DNA from: Microstegium vimineum
Taxonomy: Eukaryota; Streptophyta; Magnoliopsida; Poales; Poaceae
Length of the DNA stretch: 64,000 bases
Direction of reading: 5' to 3'
Assembly (NCBI GenBank): GCA_022036555.1
Contig: CM039120.1
Location: 15,329,291-15,393,290 of the forward strand
Part shown: one piece after another, positions 11,011-21,689 of the stretch
How positions within the stretch are numbered: position 1 is the first letter of the stretch
Layout of the letters: every line of letters starts with the position of its first letter
Program-made: the position numbers and the translations under genes
Notes under the pieces: model-generated
Databases searched by the model: none
What the model was told of the DNA's origin: nothing
Seen by the model: the letters and a program-made list of their open reading frames with translations, nothing else

Positions 11011-12539
11011 CTACAAAACTAGCCCACCGAAGTTTATCAAATGGTCGATTTTATTGGCCACTATAGTTATTAGCTAACTAACAATAAATCATAAATAACT
11101 AGAATCTATATAAGTATACTAACTTACTAAACTAACACTAGTATACAATCTTTAGCTAACTAACAATAAATCCTAAATAACTACAATCTATATAATCAAC
11201 AATAGTATAACTAATTACTATTATCTAGCTAACTAATAACAATCTATATAAATATACTAACAATAATCTATACAAATTGTCTACACTAATTTATCGTAAC
11301 TAAGAATAGTCTAACTACACTAATTTATAAGCTACTAAACACTAAAGTACTAACCTAACTAATAAAAATAACATACAAATAAACATACAAATAAAACTAA
11401 CACCCTCCTGGGGAGGGACCGGGCGCGGTAGGGGGGAGGGCCGGGCGCGGCAGGCGGTGGCGGCCGACGACAAATGGAGGCCGGCGTCGCCCCTCCTGAG
11501 GGCGGACGGCGCAGGGGGCGGCGTGGCCGGGCCGGGGCCGGGGCGGCTCACGGCGGACCGGTCTCCTGGGCCGGGCAACTCGTGGCGGCCGAGCAGACCG
11601 GCGGTGGCGGCCGGCTGGGAGGGGCTCGGGATGCTCGGGCTCGGCCTCGGGTTCACGGGTCACGGGAAAAACAGAGAGAGAGGGAAAAACAAAACCACAT
11701 AACGGTTCACAGGTCTACCCTTTGCCGCTCCATGATCTGCGGAGCGGCAGGGTTGCCGCTAGCAATGGAGCGGCAACCCTGCCGCTCCGTAGATCATGGA
11801 GCGGCAAGGGGGGCCACAGCAGCGGCTTTGACCGGTCGTGGCTGAGTCAGCTTTTTACCGCTCCACCATGCATGGAGCGGCAAAGGAGAAATGCCGCTCC
11901 ATGGATGATGAAGCGGTTAAACGGGTTAGAAATAATAAAAAAATATTCACGGTTAGAATTAAATTTAGTTAAAAAAGGATTAAAATTAAAAAAAAAAACC
12001 TCCTTCGCAGTCGCACCGACGCAGCGTTTTGACTTGTCACCGATCCCTACAGACGACAGGAGCGCATATACTAATCTGTACTACTGTACCGATCCCTAGG
12101 AAACAGGAAAAGACGAGACGACGGCACCACGCCGCAATCCGCACCTGACGCCGCAGGTCTAGGCTCGTTTCCGGACTCCTCGGGAGACGGAGAACGAGTG
12201 GCGGGCACGTTGCCGCGCCCCGCGTGGGTCTCCGGTAATCACGGTGCCATCTCGTGACATGCAGTATTTTCTTTATAACAAAAGTTAAATACAGTAGTAC
12301 GTAGTACGTGTACTACAGAGTAATTCCTAGTATCTAGCAGTACTAGGAGCAACGGTAACAGGGGAAACATCAAAACAATCGAAGAACATTTGTTACAACC
12401 CCTCCTACCGATGCCGTTTCAGACCTGGAATCGCTCTCTAAATAATTTTAAGGTAAAACATTCTAGTTCGAACTAGTAATTTGAACCAAACTCCAAAACC
12501 CAGACTGTCTTTTCCTGCGGTGACGGTGTGTTCCATCTT
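11011..12539. other. Upstream part of the MULE remnant and TBL 3' flank
   Basis: 11060-11400 is strongly AT-rich with repeated CTAACTAACAATAAATC and CTATATAA-type words. 11400-11660 is abruptly GC-rich, with open frames but no recognised protein. 11717-11925 holds the palindrome cluster listed separately. 12000-12480 has no feature I can support. I could not define the right terminus of the MULE. Confidence 0.4.
11717..11925. repeat. Cluster of GCCGCTCCAT / ATGGAGCGGC inverted motifs
   Basis: At least eight near-identical copies of TGCCGCTCCAT or its complement occur in both orientations within about 200 bp, several paired head to head (for example GCCGCTCCATG...GGAGCGGC). The pattern is like the subterminal repeat arrays where plant transposases bind, although no CACTA or MULE terminus was found beside it. 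Confidence 0.7.
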
Positions 12540-14426
12540 TCACGGCGACGAGGACGACGAGGCGTCGGCCCACCGCTTGACGATCTGCAGCAGGATCTCG
12601 TTCCACGCGTCGATGGGCCCGGGCAGGCACCAGTGCACGCAGTCATTGGGCATCCGCTCCCTCGCGCCGCCGGCGAACGGGTACGGGTGCATGTACGCGC
12701 CCGGGTGGCCGTCCGCGCGCAGCCCGGCCATCCGCGTCACACGCAGCGCCTCCACCGTCACCCCGGCCCCGCGCGCCCGCGCGTCCGCCGCCGCCGCCGC
12801 AACCTCCTCGGCCTCGGCGCGGAGCATCTCGCCGTCCGTGTACCCCATCGCGCGCTCCCCGGGCGCGTACGGCTCCGTGCGCGCGCACGCGGTGGGGCTG
12901 TCTCAGTCCCCCACGAAGTGTGCCGGCGAGAACGTCGTCACCACAGCCAGCTTCGGCCCGCGGCGGCTGCCCTGCCGCTGCGCCCTGGCGCCACGGAGGA
13001 CGACCTCGCGGAGCGCGCCGCGGACGGCGAGGCGGAACGCGCCGAAGAAGCTCGTCTCCGTGCGGTTGGGCTCCGGGCAGTGGTGGCACCCGACCACCTC
13101 GCCGCGGTCGTAGAAGAGCGCCGAGTGCAGGAACCAGTGCCCCGCGGAGAGCACCACCACGTCGATGCCGGGGACCTCCGCCGCCCACCGCTCGTTGGGC
13201 TGGTCCAGGTACAGCCGGTTGTGGTCCAGCCCCCCTGCTACCGCCGCTGCTCCCTTGGCCTTCTCCGTGCCGTTCACCAGGAACGGCGACCAGAACACGG
13301 ACACCGTGGCGTTGTGCGACGGGAACGCCCAGAGCCGGAACTTGCGGAGCTCGTCGCCGTCGCCGTCCCCGTCCCCGCCGCTGGCGCCGCGCACCAGCTG
13401 CGCCGGGAACGCTGAGCTTAGCAGGCAGACGAGGGACTCGCACTGGTTCCGCGCGAGCGAGTCGCCCACGAAGGCGACGTGGCGGCCGCGGACGAGGCGC
13501 AGGAACTCGGCCGGGTCGAATGGCGGGAGCGCGCACCCGTGCGGCCGCCACCGCCAGCGGAGGTACCCGTGTCGGGCCGCCCGTGCGCCTCGCAGTTCTG
13601 GCCGGCCTTGATCGTCTCGCCGCAGCTTGTGCCGTTGTACAGCGGGCCCGCATCGCTCCGCTCCCACGCCCCATCCGTGTAGTCGCACCTCGGCGCCGCG
13701 ATCTTTCTTGCTGCTCCTGCTCCACCGGCGGAGCCCGCAGCTTTGGGCCCCTGCGGCGGTGACGGCGAGGTGGTGGTCGGGGGGAAGGAGGGAAGGAGAG
13801 GAGGTAGTGGAGGAGGGCGAGCGGGACAAGGGCGTATAGCGCGAACGTGATCATCCGCTTAGAGAGGAGGGATCGCTGGAAGGCAGGTTTACCCTACCGT
13901 TTTTCAACCGAAAACTGGTGGTCGGCGGTTTATCGGTTATCGGTCCCAAACCGAATGGTTTGGATTTTGAATTTAAACGGCGCAGTTGAAACGGTTACCG
14001 ACCGGTAACCGGTCGGTTAGAGCCGGTTACCGTCCAATTTGGTCGGTAACCGCCCAAACCGCCCCAAACCAAATTTCAAAAAATGGAAAATCCTGAAAAA
14101 TTCCTAAAAATAGTTCATGATTTATAAAGAAAAAAATATATTTTTTTTCAAACTTGTACGCGTCAAAATAAATAGCAAACGAACTCCAATTTGAAAATTT
14201 TTTACACCATTCGACTCTATAAATCATGAACTATTTTTAGAATTTTTTTTAGCATTTTCCATTTTTTGAAATTCAAATTTAAAATTCGAATTCAAACCGG
14301 TACCGAAACCGAACCGGTGGTGAGCGGTTTGACCGGTTACCGCGATAACCGACCGGTTACCGAACAGTTTCGTAAACCCTGCTGGAAGGGAGAACTGGAA
14401 TGGTGGCGAGGAGTGGAGGCGCCCAT
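12540..14426 (-). pseudogene. Second TBL O-acetyltransferase copy, disrupted
   Basis: Paralogue of the TBL gene at 6209-7560, same strand. The original ATG is at 14426 (MGASTPRHHSSSPFQ). The next codons resume across a hAT insertion at 13874 and upstream in minus orientation (SLLSKRMITFALYALVPL). The body is recognisable: GETIKAGQNCEAHG, then FVGDSLARNQ (GDS), VVTTFSPAHFVGD, and the C-terminal NDCVHWCLPG (D-x-x-H). Lesions are the ~498-bp hAT in codon ~15, one missing base in the Pro stem (frame change before CDYTDG, about 13690-13790), one missing base in the CCC run at 13566-13568 (the paralogue has CCCC), and a TGG-to-TGA stop at 12903-12905. The C-terminal part after the stop remains in frame. 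The nonsense codon and the insertion make it a true pseudogene unless the assembly is wrong. Confidence 0.85.
13884..14381. mobile_element. hAT-type non-autonomous element inside the TBL pseudogene
   Basis: 498 bp beginning CAGGTTTACC and ending GTAAACCCTG, i.e. CAGG(G)TTTAC inverted ends, with an 8-bp duplication CTGGAAGG on both sides (13876-13883 and 14382-14389). Both halves carry complementary runs of CGGTTACCGACCGGTAACC type and a shared block ending ATAGTTCATGATTTATA, so most of the element is one imperfect palindrome. The 8-bp target and CAGGG end are typical of hAT. Confidence 0.85.
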
Positions 14427-15080
14427 GGGATGGGATGGAAGCACGGGATCGAGGACCGATCCAGCTGACGGCGTTCTTCCGGACAGTCCCCCAAGCTTTG
14501 GGGATGCAGCAGATGCGGTGCGGGTTTTGGGGAAAGAGGGATGAGTGGTGGTTGAAGTTTCAACGGACAGGCTTTGACGGACAGAACCATCTATGGGCAT
14601 TGTCTGGAGCTGGGTAACATGATTTGGGCTTTGGGGTATTTGTTTGGAGCTTCCTTTGATCGGCTCATTTTATTTTCTTTTAAAAAGGAAACTCATTGTT
14701 TGCACATTCTCAAGCTATATCAGTTTGAGAATGCATTCCATCCCAGAAGAAAACTTTAAAAAGCAGATAATTAAACCTTCGTTGAGGTTGAATCGATCGA
14801 TAAAGTAATGCCGGGGCACACCGGTTCTGGCTGAGAACGAGCGCAATCAGGAGCGTCGTGGCCCCGCACTCCCGTGCAATATGCATCTACCGGTTGCACC
14901 TTCTTCCGCCCGGCCAGCCACTGCTTGTGCAAAATCCATCGACCGGCTTGCACGTTCTTCCGCCCGGCCGACCGCTGCTTGCCAGGCCGGCGCACCGTGG
15001 CACCGATAGCGGCACAGCAAAGCAACCGCTGTGGCCTGTTGGGCATGTTGGACTGTTTTCTTTTCTTTTTTTTTTCTTTT
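14427..15080. other. Upstream flank of the TBL pseudogene
   Basis: No supported gene. A direct repeat of about 40 bp (ACCGGTTGCACCTTCTTCCG type, near 14890-14930, and again near 14940-14980) is the only structure seen. Confidence 0.4.
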
Positions 15081-16363
15081 GATTTTTTCACTTTCCCCCT
15101 CAATTTTTAAGAAATTCTGATTTTCCTACCTAAACTTCAAAATTAGTCAAACTACCTCCCTAACTTTTGAAACCGTATGTTTGACCTCCCTACCCAGGTT
15201 ACTAGTGGTTTTGAAGGCGTTTTGTATTTTTCTTTTTTATTTACTTTGGCTAATTTTTTTGAAAAACAAAACATAGTAATTAAAATAAATCATAAAATAA
15301 AAAATGTTGGACTCACATGAGTAAGCATAGGCATTCGGGTTTCCAAAAATACTACCCGGTGTTTGGCCCAATACCCGAATTCTTGGGTATCCTAAATTTT
15401 AGGTTCGGGTTTGGGTAATACCCGTTGTACCCAAATTTATAAAAACATTAGTTTAAACATCTTTTTGTTGTATTTTACAACAATAAGCAATAGTTTTCTG
15501 GCAACATTTCTTAGAGATATATGCAATCCTCAAACAATAGGTTTTTTTGTAACATTTCTAGAAAACTAAGAATAGATAGACATGATAAAGATAGTCTCAT
15601 GGACGGTTCACACTTAGTATAAGTAGACATAAACACATCACATGAGTAATAGTTAATATCCCACAGACCACAACAAATATTGTTCTCAAGTTCATGAGTC
15701 ATATAACATACTAATAGGTAACAGATTCACTCATAGCTACGATTCGAGTTTATATGGGTAGTTTGGGTATCTAGGAATAAAACCTGAATTACCCAAAAAT
15801 AAAATTAAGGGTTTCAAAGTTGGTATCCAAAATAGTGATTGGGTATTTCGGGTTTGGGTATTTTGGATCCGGGTTTGGGTAATTGGTAACAGGTAATGTG
15901 CCCAGGCCTACACATGAGTAGATCTACAAAATGAACAAAAATATAGTATGCTTTAGTACATTTTTTGTTGTATATTTAGATATATTCTTTTTCTACAGTT
16001 AATTAGAATAATTCATATATACAATTTTCTATGATTTAATTGTGGTGAAATATTTATGGTGGAGTATACTTGTTCACCATGTATGTTTGTTGTTTTATAT
16101 ATTCATCATGTAGATCTACTCATGCGAAGTCGGACAGAACTAGATTTTCTATTTTATATTTTTTTTGTGATTTACTATGATTTCAAAATTTAGCCAAAAT
16201 AAATTAAAGAAAAAGACAAAACCGACTTTAAAACCTCTTAATAACTGGGTCAAGGAATAAAATGAGTGGTTTCAAAAGTTAAGGGAGGTGATTTGTCCGT
16301 TTTAAGGTTCCATGAGAAAAATCAAACTTCGTAAAAAAAAATAAGGGAGAAAAAGTGGACTTT
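15081..16363. mobile_element. Non-autonomous element with ~200-bp TIRs
   Basis: The left arm (15081-15265, with CCTCCCTAACTTTTGAAACC) pairs with the right arm (about 16190-16363, with GGTTTCAAAAGTTAAGGGAGG) at roughly 75% identity over about 170-190 bp. No coding content. No clear target duplication was found. A hAT element is nested inside. Confidence 0.65.
15324..15910. mobile_element. Nested hAT-like element
   Basis: Both sides carry CACATGAGTA (15314-15323 and 15911-15920), which contains the 8 bp expected for hAT. The ends are related to TAGGCATTCGGG and TAGGCCTGGGCA, and the subterminal regions are full of GGGTTTGGGTA-type words in inverted orientation (GGGTATTTCGGGTTTGGG on the right). 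Confidence 0.65.
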
Positions 16364-16439
16364 ACGGTTTTGGTACCACAAATGAGCGAAACTGGGCCAA
16401 ACTTGGGCCAGGCAAAACGGACGCGACGGCAGTGGCCCG

Positions 16440-16858
16440 CATAACAAAACACCCCCGGCGGCTCCTTCGGTCCTTCCAGCCTTCAGGGTCCACCACGCGG
16501 GCACTCTTTTCCCTCGAACAAATTTCGAAACCTGCCTGGCTTGCTTTCGGCAGCCCACGCGACCCGGGCCCGCTTGCCATCGATAGTACTGTACTTCGTT
16601 TAACCGAACCCCTCTTTTCAGCTATCCGCTCCTGCGTCCTCCCCCTTCTTCCATCCTCACCCACGCTCACCGCTATCTCCTCCGAATCATCCGGCCGCCG
16701 GCGAGCCCCTCCCCCTCCACGACCCGCGCTTCCCCGGTAAGCCACCTCGCAGTCCCTCTTCAGCTTCATCTACCGTTTTTTTCTGTTTGAACCTGTGCAT
16801 CCTCGCGTCACCCGCGAATCTGCTCCCACTCCACAGCCCAGCGCCCACATCGCGCGAG
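16440..16858 (+). promoter_or_regulatory. Promoter / 5' leader of the PPR gene with a probable leader intron
   Basis: A pyrimidine-rich leader (16620-16736) ends in a strong donor (CCCCGGTAAGCC, GT at 16737). A CCACTCCACAG acceptor lies at about 16826-16836, 23 bp before the ATG at 16859. If spliced, the ATG at 16787 falls in the intron, supporting 16859 as the start. Confidence 0.45.
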
Positions 16859-18499
16859 ATGCAATCCGCCGCCAGGCTCCTCGCTGTTGCCGCGCCGCGA
16901 AGCCCGCGTTCTCTCCTCTTCCTGCGCGGCCTCTGCTCCGCCTCGCCGGCCGGACAGCCGGATCCGCGGCCACACCCGGCCCCGGACCCGGACCCCGACC
17001 CCGATCCCGATCCGCGGCTCGTAGGCGCGCTCTGCCGTGTGCTCAGCGACTTCCGTGGGCCGCGGCACGACCTTCGCGCCGCGCTCAACGGATTCGCGCC
17101 ACGCCTCACGCCCGCGGCCGCGGCCGCCGTCCTGCGCCGCTGCCGCAACCTTCCCGTGCCCTCGCTTCGGTTCTTCCTCTTCGCCGCCGCACTGCCGGGG
17201 TTCACACACCTTCCGGACTCGCTCCTCATCCTCGCCGGTTCGCTCGCGGGGGCGCGGCTATTCCCGCTTCTGCGCTCCATGCTCTCCGATCTCCCGCGAC
17301 CCGCGCTCTCGCGGGACCTGTTCCCGCTGCTGTTCCGCGCGTACGCCCGCGCCGGCCTCCCCGACGACGCCATCCGAGCTTTCTCCTCCATGGAGGGGTT
17401 CGGTTTCCTGCCGACGGCCGCTGATCTGCACTCCCTGCTCTTCACGTTATCGCATAATGGCCTGGTAGAGCACGCTGAGGCATTCTTTAGGGAGTCGCCA
17501 CTTCAGTTTGATGTCTCGGCCAAAACCTATACCATCCTGATCTCTGGGTGGGCTGTTGTTGCGAAGCCAGAGAAGGCTCAGAAGCTGTTTGACGAAATGA
17601 TTGAGAGAGGGGTCCAGCCTGATGTGCCTGCCTATAATGCGTTGATTGATGCCTTGTGTCGAGGAGGGGATGTTGCACTTGCACAGGAGCAGCTAAAAGA
17701 TATGCAACGCAGCCGTGGGCTTGCTCCGGATGCTGCTACTTATGGCCCATTCCTTCGTTCTGCGTGTGCATCAAAGGATGCTCGTGCTGCTCTTCGAGTG
17801 CTAGATAGGATGCGTGCACGCAGCCTTACACCAAATGTATTCACCTATAATGCTGTCATTCGGTTACTGTGTGAGTTGGGAGAGGTTGATGAGGCTTATA
17901 ATATCCTCAATGAGATGGTAACCTATGGGGAGAAGCCTGATGTCTGGAGCTACAACACTCTGCTTAATACACATTGTAAGCTGAAAGAGGTGAACAAAGC
18001 ATTACGGCTTATTTCAAGGATGGATGAAGGCTCATGTTTGCCTAATCGGCACTCTTACAACATGATTCTGAAAATGTTGATTGCTATAGGAAGGGTTGAT
18101 AGGGCAATAGAGGTTTGGGATGGGATGGAAAAATGTGGTTTTCACCCAGGAGCAGCTACTTACGCTGTTATGATCCATGGGCTATCTTGCAAGAAGGGTA
18201 GAGCAGAGGAGGCCTGCAGTTACTTTTTGAGGATGGTAGATGATGGTATCCCTCCTTACCAGGCTACTTGTCAGGTGCTGAGGGATAGGTTGCTCAGGCT
18301 TGGCTTGCGAGATGATCTTGAGATGCTCACTGATAGGATGCGCCGGAGTACGTCCTGCACAATACAAGATTTGGCAAGTATCATGTGCAGTAAGAGGGCA
18401 GTGGAAACTAGAAATCTGAAATGCGACCATGAATTCTCTGGCCTAGATCTTGCTGACAGCCACTGGAGGGAGAAATGGAAAATTGGAGACACTTCGTAG
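16859..18499 (+). CDS. P-class pentatricopeptide repeat (PPR) protein
   Basis: 546-residue intronless protein. The first ~35 residues are rich in Arg, Ala, Ser and Leu with no acids, as expected for an organelle (mitochondrial or plastid) targeting peptide, followed by a Pro-Asp dipeptide run. From about residue 222 to 468 there are seven consecutive ~35-residue PPR motifs, recognisable by starts such as KTYTILISGW, PAYNALIDALC, FTYNAVIRLLC, WSYNTLLNTHC and HSYNMILKML and ends such as GVQPDV. No E, DYW or SMR domain is present, so it is a P-class RNA-binding protein likely acting in organelle transcript processing or stability. The in-frame ATG at 16787 adds 24 residues but is probably intronic. 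The target RNA cannot be read from sequence alone. Confidence 0.9.
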   Translation: MQSAARLLAVAAPRSPRSLLFLRGLCSASPAGQPDPRPHPAPDPDPDPDPDPRLVGALCRVLSDFRGPRHDLRAALNGFAPRLTPAAAAAVLRRCRNLPVPSLRFFLFAAALPGFTHLPDSLLILAGSLAGARLFPLLRSMLSDLPRPALSRDLFPLLFRAYARAGLPDDAIRAFSSMEGFGFLPTAADLHSLLFTLSHNGLVEHAEAFFRESPLQFDVSAKTYTILISGWAVVAKPEKAQKLFDEMIERGVQPDVPAYNALIDALCRGGDVALAQEQLKDMQRSRGLAPDAATYGPFLRSACASKDARAALRVLDRMRARSLTPNVFTYNAVIRLLCELGEVDEAYNILNEMVTYGEKPDVWSYNTLLNTHCKLKEVNKALRLISRMDEGSCLPNRHSYNMILKMLIAIGRVDRAIEVWDGMEKCGFHPGAATYAVMIHGLSCKKGRAEEACSYFLRMVDDGIPPYQATCQVLRDRLLRLGLRDDLEMLTDRMRRSTSCTIQDLASIMCSKRAVETRNLKCDHEFSGLDLADSHWREKWKIGDTS

Positions 18500-18931
18500 A
18501 GGGAGGTTTAATGTATATAAGAATCTCTGTGATCCCATTGATGAATGGCACTCGTAACTTGGCCATGCAATCTCTTACTGGGTATTTTTCTAGTGTATAA
18601 TTACATTTTTTTTCCTTCTCAATGTTTTGGCATTTGCTATGCACTTGCGTGTTAGTAGGAATGATGAATGGTTCCATCATTACAACTATTTTGTATTCCC
18701 TCTAACAAGTTTTATATAGTGTTCACTTTGTAACTTTACAGTTGTCGTACAAATTATGACTAGACTTGAATTTCATTATTTGCAGTCCTTTTACATTTGT
18801 TGGTATGGAAACTGAAAAACAAGGAGCTATCCTGATGCTATGTATAGAGTTTATTTTGATTGATATGCAAGTCTGCTGCGGTATACTGCTGTTTGTTCAC
18901 TCATTTTCTGAACCTGGTCTTGTAGGCTAAC
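18500..18931. other. Spacer between PPR and HSBP
   Basis: 432 bp of AT-rich sequence containing the PPR 3'UTR. A TTATATAG box at about 18713-18720 could be a weak TATA for HSBP. The TCTTGTAG just before the HSBP ATG (18919-18926) looks like a splice acceptor, implying a leader intron for HSBP. Confidence 0.4.
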
Positions 18932-20541
18932 ATGGATTCAGAGCCGTCATCACAGAACCCAACAGATATGACTGCATTTGTAAGTTCTGATTCTTTATGC
19001 GTTTATACATCATAAGATCTGTTAGCATGCATTATTTATATGTAAAATTTTACTGTTTTCTGGCACAGTAGTGGGATGGAACATTAAACTCTGGGTCTCT
19101 TAAACAAAGTCTAAACACTGCTTCTAATATCATGTGGCAGTGTAGTTTGGACCATTTAGTAAGAAAAAGAAGTACAACATTGAATTATTAATAAAGCCAT
19201 AAGGTTAAGATGTTAACATTTGACTTTATTTTTTGGTTTTGTACTGCCAAAAAGTTTTTTGCTTTTGGATGAGTCTAAAATTTCTGATAGCTAGCTTTCC
19301 ATTTCAGGTCCAGAACCTCCTTGGACAGATGGTGAGTGCCTTTGGTTATGGTTTCATTAGCATCTCCTTCAAATAATTTACCACCATCTCCCACTCTCCT
19401 CACTTGAACGACTATTGCAGCAAACAAGGTTCGAGTCCATGTCGCAGAACATTGTGTCAAAGAATATCCTTATCTGCTTTTATTTTATTATATTTATTCT
19501 GTTTGTCTTTTCAAAGAAAATGTGAAAAATAGAGCTCTGAGACTATAGTTTCTACCAGTGCAGTCATTATTGTTTTGATATTTTCTAATATATTAATATC
19601 TGATGCCATGCTTCTATAATTCCAATATGCATTTTGGATGCTGATATATGTACCAAATCATTGCCCATGGACGATATATTTTTTGGGTGTGTTTGTTTAA
19701 TCTTGTAACGTTCTATAACTGAAACTTAAACAAACCAGCTATACACACACAAAAAAAAACACCATTATCCATACAATATTCTTGTTAGGTTTTGAGATTA
19801 TTGGTCTCCTGACCTTGATAACTATTTTGTTGCTGTTTCTTTTACTTTCTGCTCTTCTGTTTTATATGAAATTTTCGTAGCACTGTAGTTATTGTTTTTT
19901 TGGAGCATACACATGCTCGATACAAAATAACGAAAACAATCACTATATTTTGGTTAAGTTTTTATTAGCATATCTTTTCCGGCCTATTAAAGAATAAAGC
20001 AGAAGTCTAAGACGTGCAAAAGAATATTTCTTATAATTTATAAAAGTAATATTGTGTTTTTTTTTGTCAAGCTGTACGCAGAATCAAAACTTTCCAATAG
20101 AATTGAAGGAAAATAGCACTTTCTCTGTTATAATTGTTTCATCAGATTGACAGATTTATTAAACTGCACCATGACCAAATATCACTTTTGCTGTTACACC
20201 CAGTATGTTTAAGAGAAACTCAAATATGGTTAAATTGAAGCTTGTATTAAGGTATCGCTACAATATTCTTGTATATAATCTTGAGTCTGCTAGTACATTG
20301 TGATTCCACGATTGTTTTTCATCGTACTATAACAGTTACTTGTTGATAATTTGAAGCACTTATTTGTGAAATTTACATAGGAATGCCACAATCTTTTTTT
20401 TCTTTAACCTACATTGCACTAGATGAAATGGGAACCAAGATCGACGAGCTCGAGCAGAGCATCAACGACCTCAAAGCTGAGATGGGCACTGAGACGCCGA
20501 CCAAGAAGACTGATGAGCCAAAGCCTGCTGACTCCGCGTAA
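18932..20541 (+). CDS. HSBP: Heat shock factor-binding protein (EMP2-like), four exons, AT-AC intron
   Basis: Small coiled-coil protein that binds trimeric heat shock factors and damps the heat response. Maize EMP2 is the best-known grass member. Exons are 18932-18979, 19308-19331, 19421-19463 and 20420-20541, giving 78 residues: MDSEPSSQNPTDMTAF, VQNLLGQM, QTRFESMSQNIVSK, then IDEMGTKIDELEQSINDL and an acidic/Lys tail. The hydrophobic heptads (V-x2-L-L...I-V...I-x-M-x3-I-x2-L) form the family coiled coil. Introns 1 and 2 are GT-AG. Intron 3 begins ATATCCTT (19464) and ends in CAC (20419). Only this AT-AC choice restores codon ATA (Ile) between Lys and Asp-Glu-Met, matching the family. A TTCTTTAAC branch-site-like word lies 12-13 nt before the 3' end. 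No lesion is seen. Confidence 0.93.
19464..20419 (+). other. U12-type AT-AC intron of HSBP
   Basis: 956-bp intron with 5' end ATATCCTTAT, a textbook U12 5' splice site, a branch-site-like TTCTTTAAC at 20400-20408 (consensus TTCCTTAAC), and terminal AC. No GT donor in exon 3 allows the conserved K-I-D-E-M junction. Confidence 0.85.
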
Positions 20542-21689
20542 CTTGGGTGTAACCCAGAGATTGTTGAGTAAAGATTTGGTGATGGTGTGACAAATTTCAG
20601 CATTATGTGTATCTTCTGAGGATCATCTAAGATGTATGAGTCCTGTCAGCTATGTAGACACGAACCCATCATATGAAAGATGAATCCATAGTTTGTGCTC
20701 TCCAGACTTCAATGCATGTTCCTAGTTAGTTTTCTGTCATCTTTAGGCAACTATTTGTTTGACTGTTATAAGATGTGCGACATCTATTCCATTTAAAGTA
20801 ATCGGCTTTTGTAGAGCAAGTTTGCTGCTAGATGACACCGGTGCATAATCCTTGTGTTACAGCAGTCTGTTGCTTCGTGATTGCTGATAGCTCATGGCGA
20901 CTGCTGTCTCTTGTCCAAATGATATATATTGTGCCCTATAGTATTGATCTAACATAGGAGTGATGTGAGCTTATGTCAGTTGTGCCGTTTTGTGGCAGAC
21001 TCTGGCGCTGCAATGCTAGGGGAAATTTAACCTGTAGTTGCGGTGGACTGATACTTTGGATATCAGATGAAGACCCTCGAGCTGTGGAGTGGGGAATGGG
21101 GAACCATGACATGAAGGCAGGCTTCTCAAGGCTTGTCCAACTCGGTGACTTTAGCTGTAGCCCTATAATCCACGTAGGATCAGATGCCCTATTGTAAAAA
21201 AAGTATTACACATGCTTAGGGATAGAAGATATGCTTAGAGCAGAGAGACATAAGAGAAGCTGAGTTAAAAAGTTTACAGTCAATTTACTCTCAAGAAAAG
21301 AAACTTTGTATGAGAAACACGTAGGTTAGATAAACCAACTACTATATGGTGGGCTGAAAGATAAGGTTGTAAATATACAAAGTATCAACAACGCTGTAAA
21401 TTATCAGCCTTCCTAGGGAGAAGTTGTAAACGCTGTAAATTATTAGCCTTCCTAGGGAGAAGTTGTGTTCTAATTAATAGCAGAAGAGACAACGATGTTT
21501 GCATGAGCTGCTGGAGCCTCTCATGTGTTTCATAGCTATAAAAACTGAGCATGAAACACTAGCAGAGAGCAGCATTGGCCACAATCATCTCTTTATTACC
21601 AATAATATCCAACCTTTATAATATATTCGTGTAATGTATGAGATCCCTTGTTAGAATCACTCTACGAAGATACCATAGATTTTTTTTAT
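20542..21689. other. HSBP 3'UTR and intergenic sequence
   Basis: The HSBP 3'UTR probably runs to about 20830. The remainder has no gene I can support. It contains one 39-bp tandem duplication. Confidence 0.45.
21391..21468. repeat. Tandem 39-bp duplication
   Basis: Two copies (21391-21429, 21430-21468) of ACGCTGTAAATTATCAGCCT-type sequence, differing at only a few positions. Confidence 0.9.

Noticed and set aside
12643..13854. 403-codon minus-strand frame through the TBL pseudogene
   Set aside because: Only its first ~25 residues (MITFALYALVPL...) are TBL-like. The remainder is an out-of-frame shadow.
16787..16858. ATG at 16787 as start of the PPR protein
   Set aside because: It lies between a good donor and acceptor in the leader, and the 24 residues it adds do not resemble a better targeting peptide.
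21391..21468. Short repeat array considered as CRISPR-like
   Set aside because: Only two adjacent direct copies without spacers, in a plant nuclear genome.
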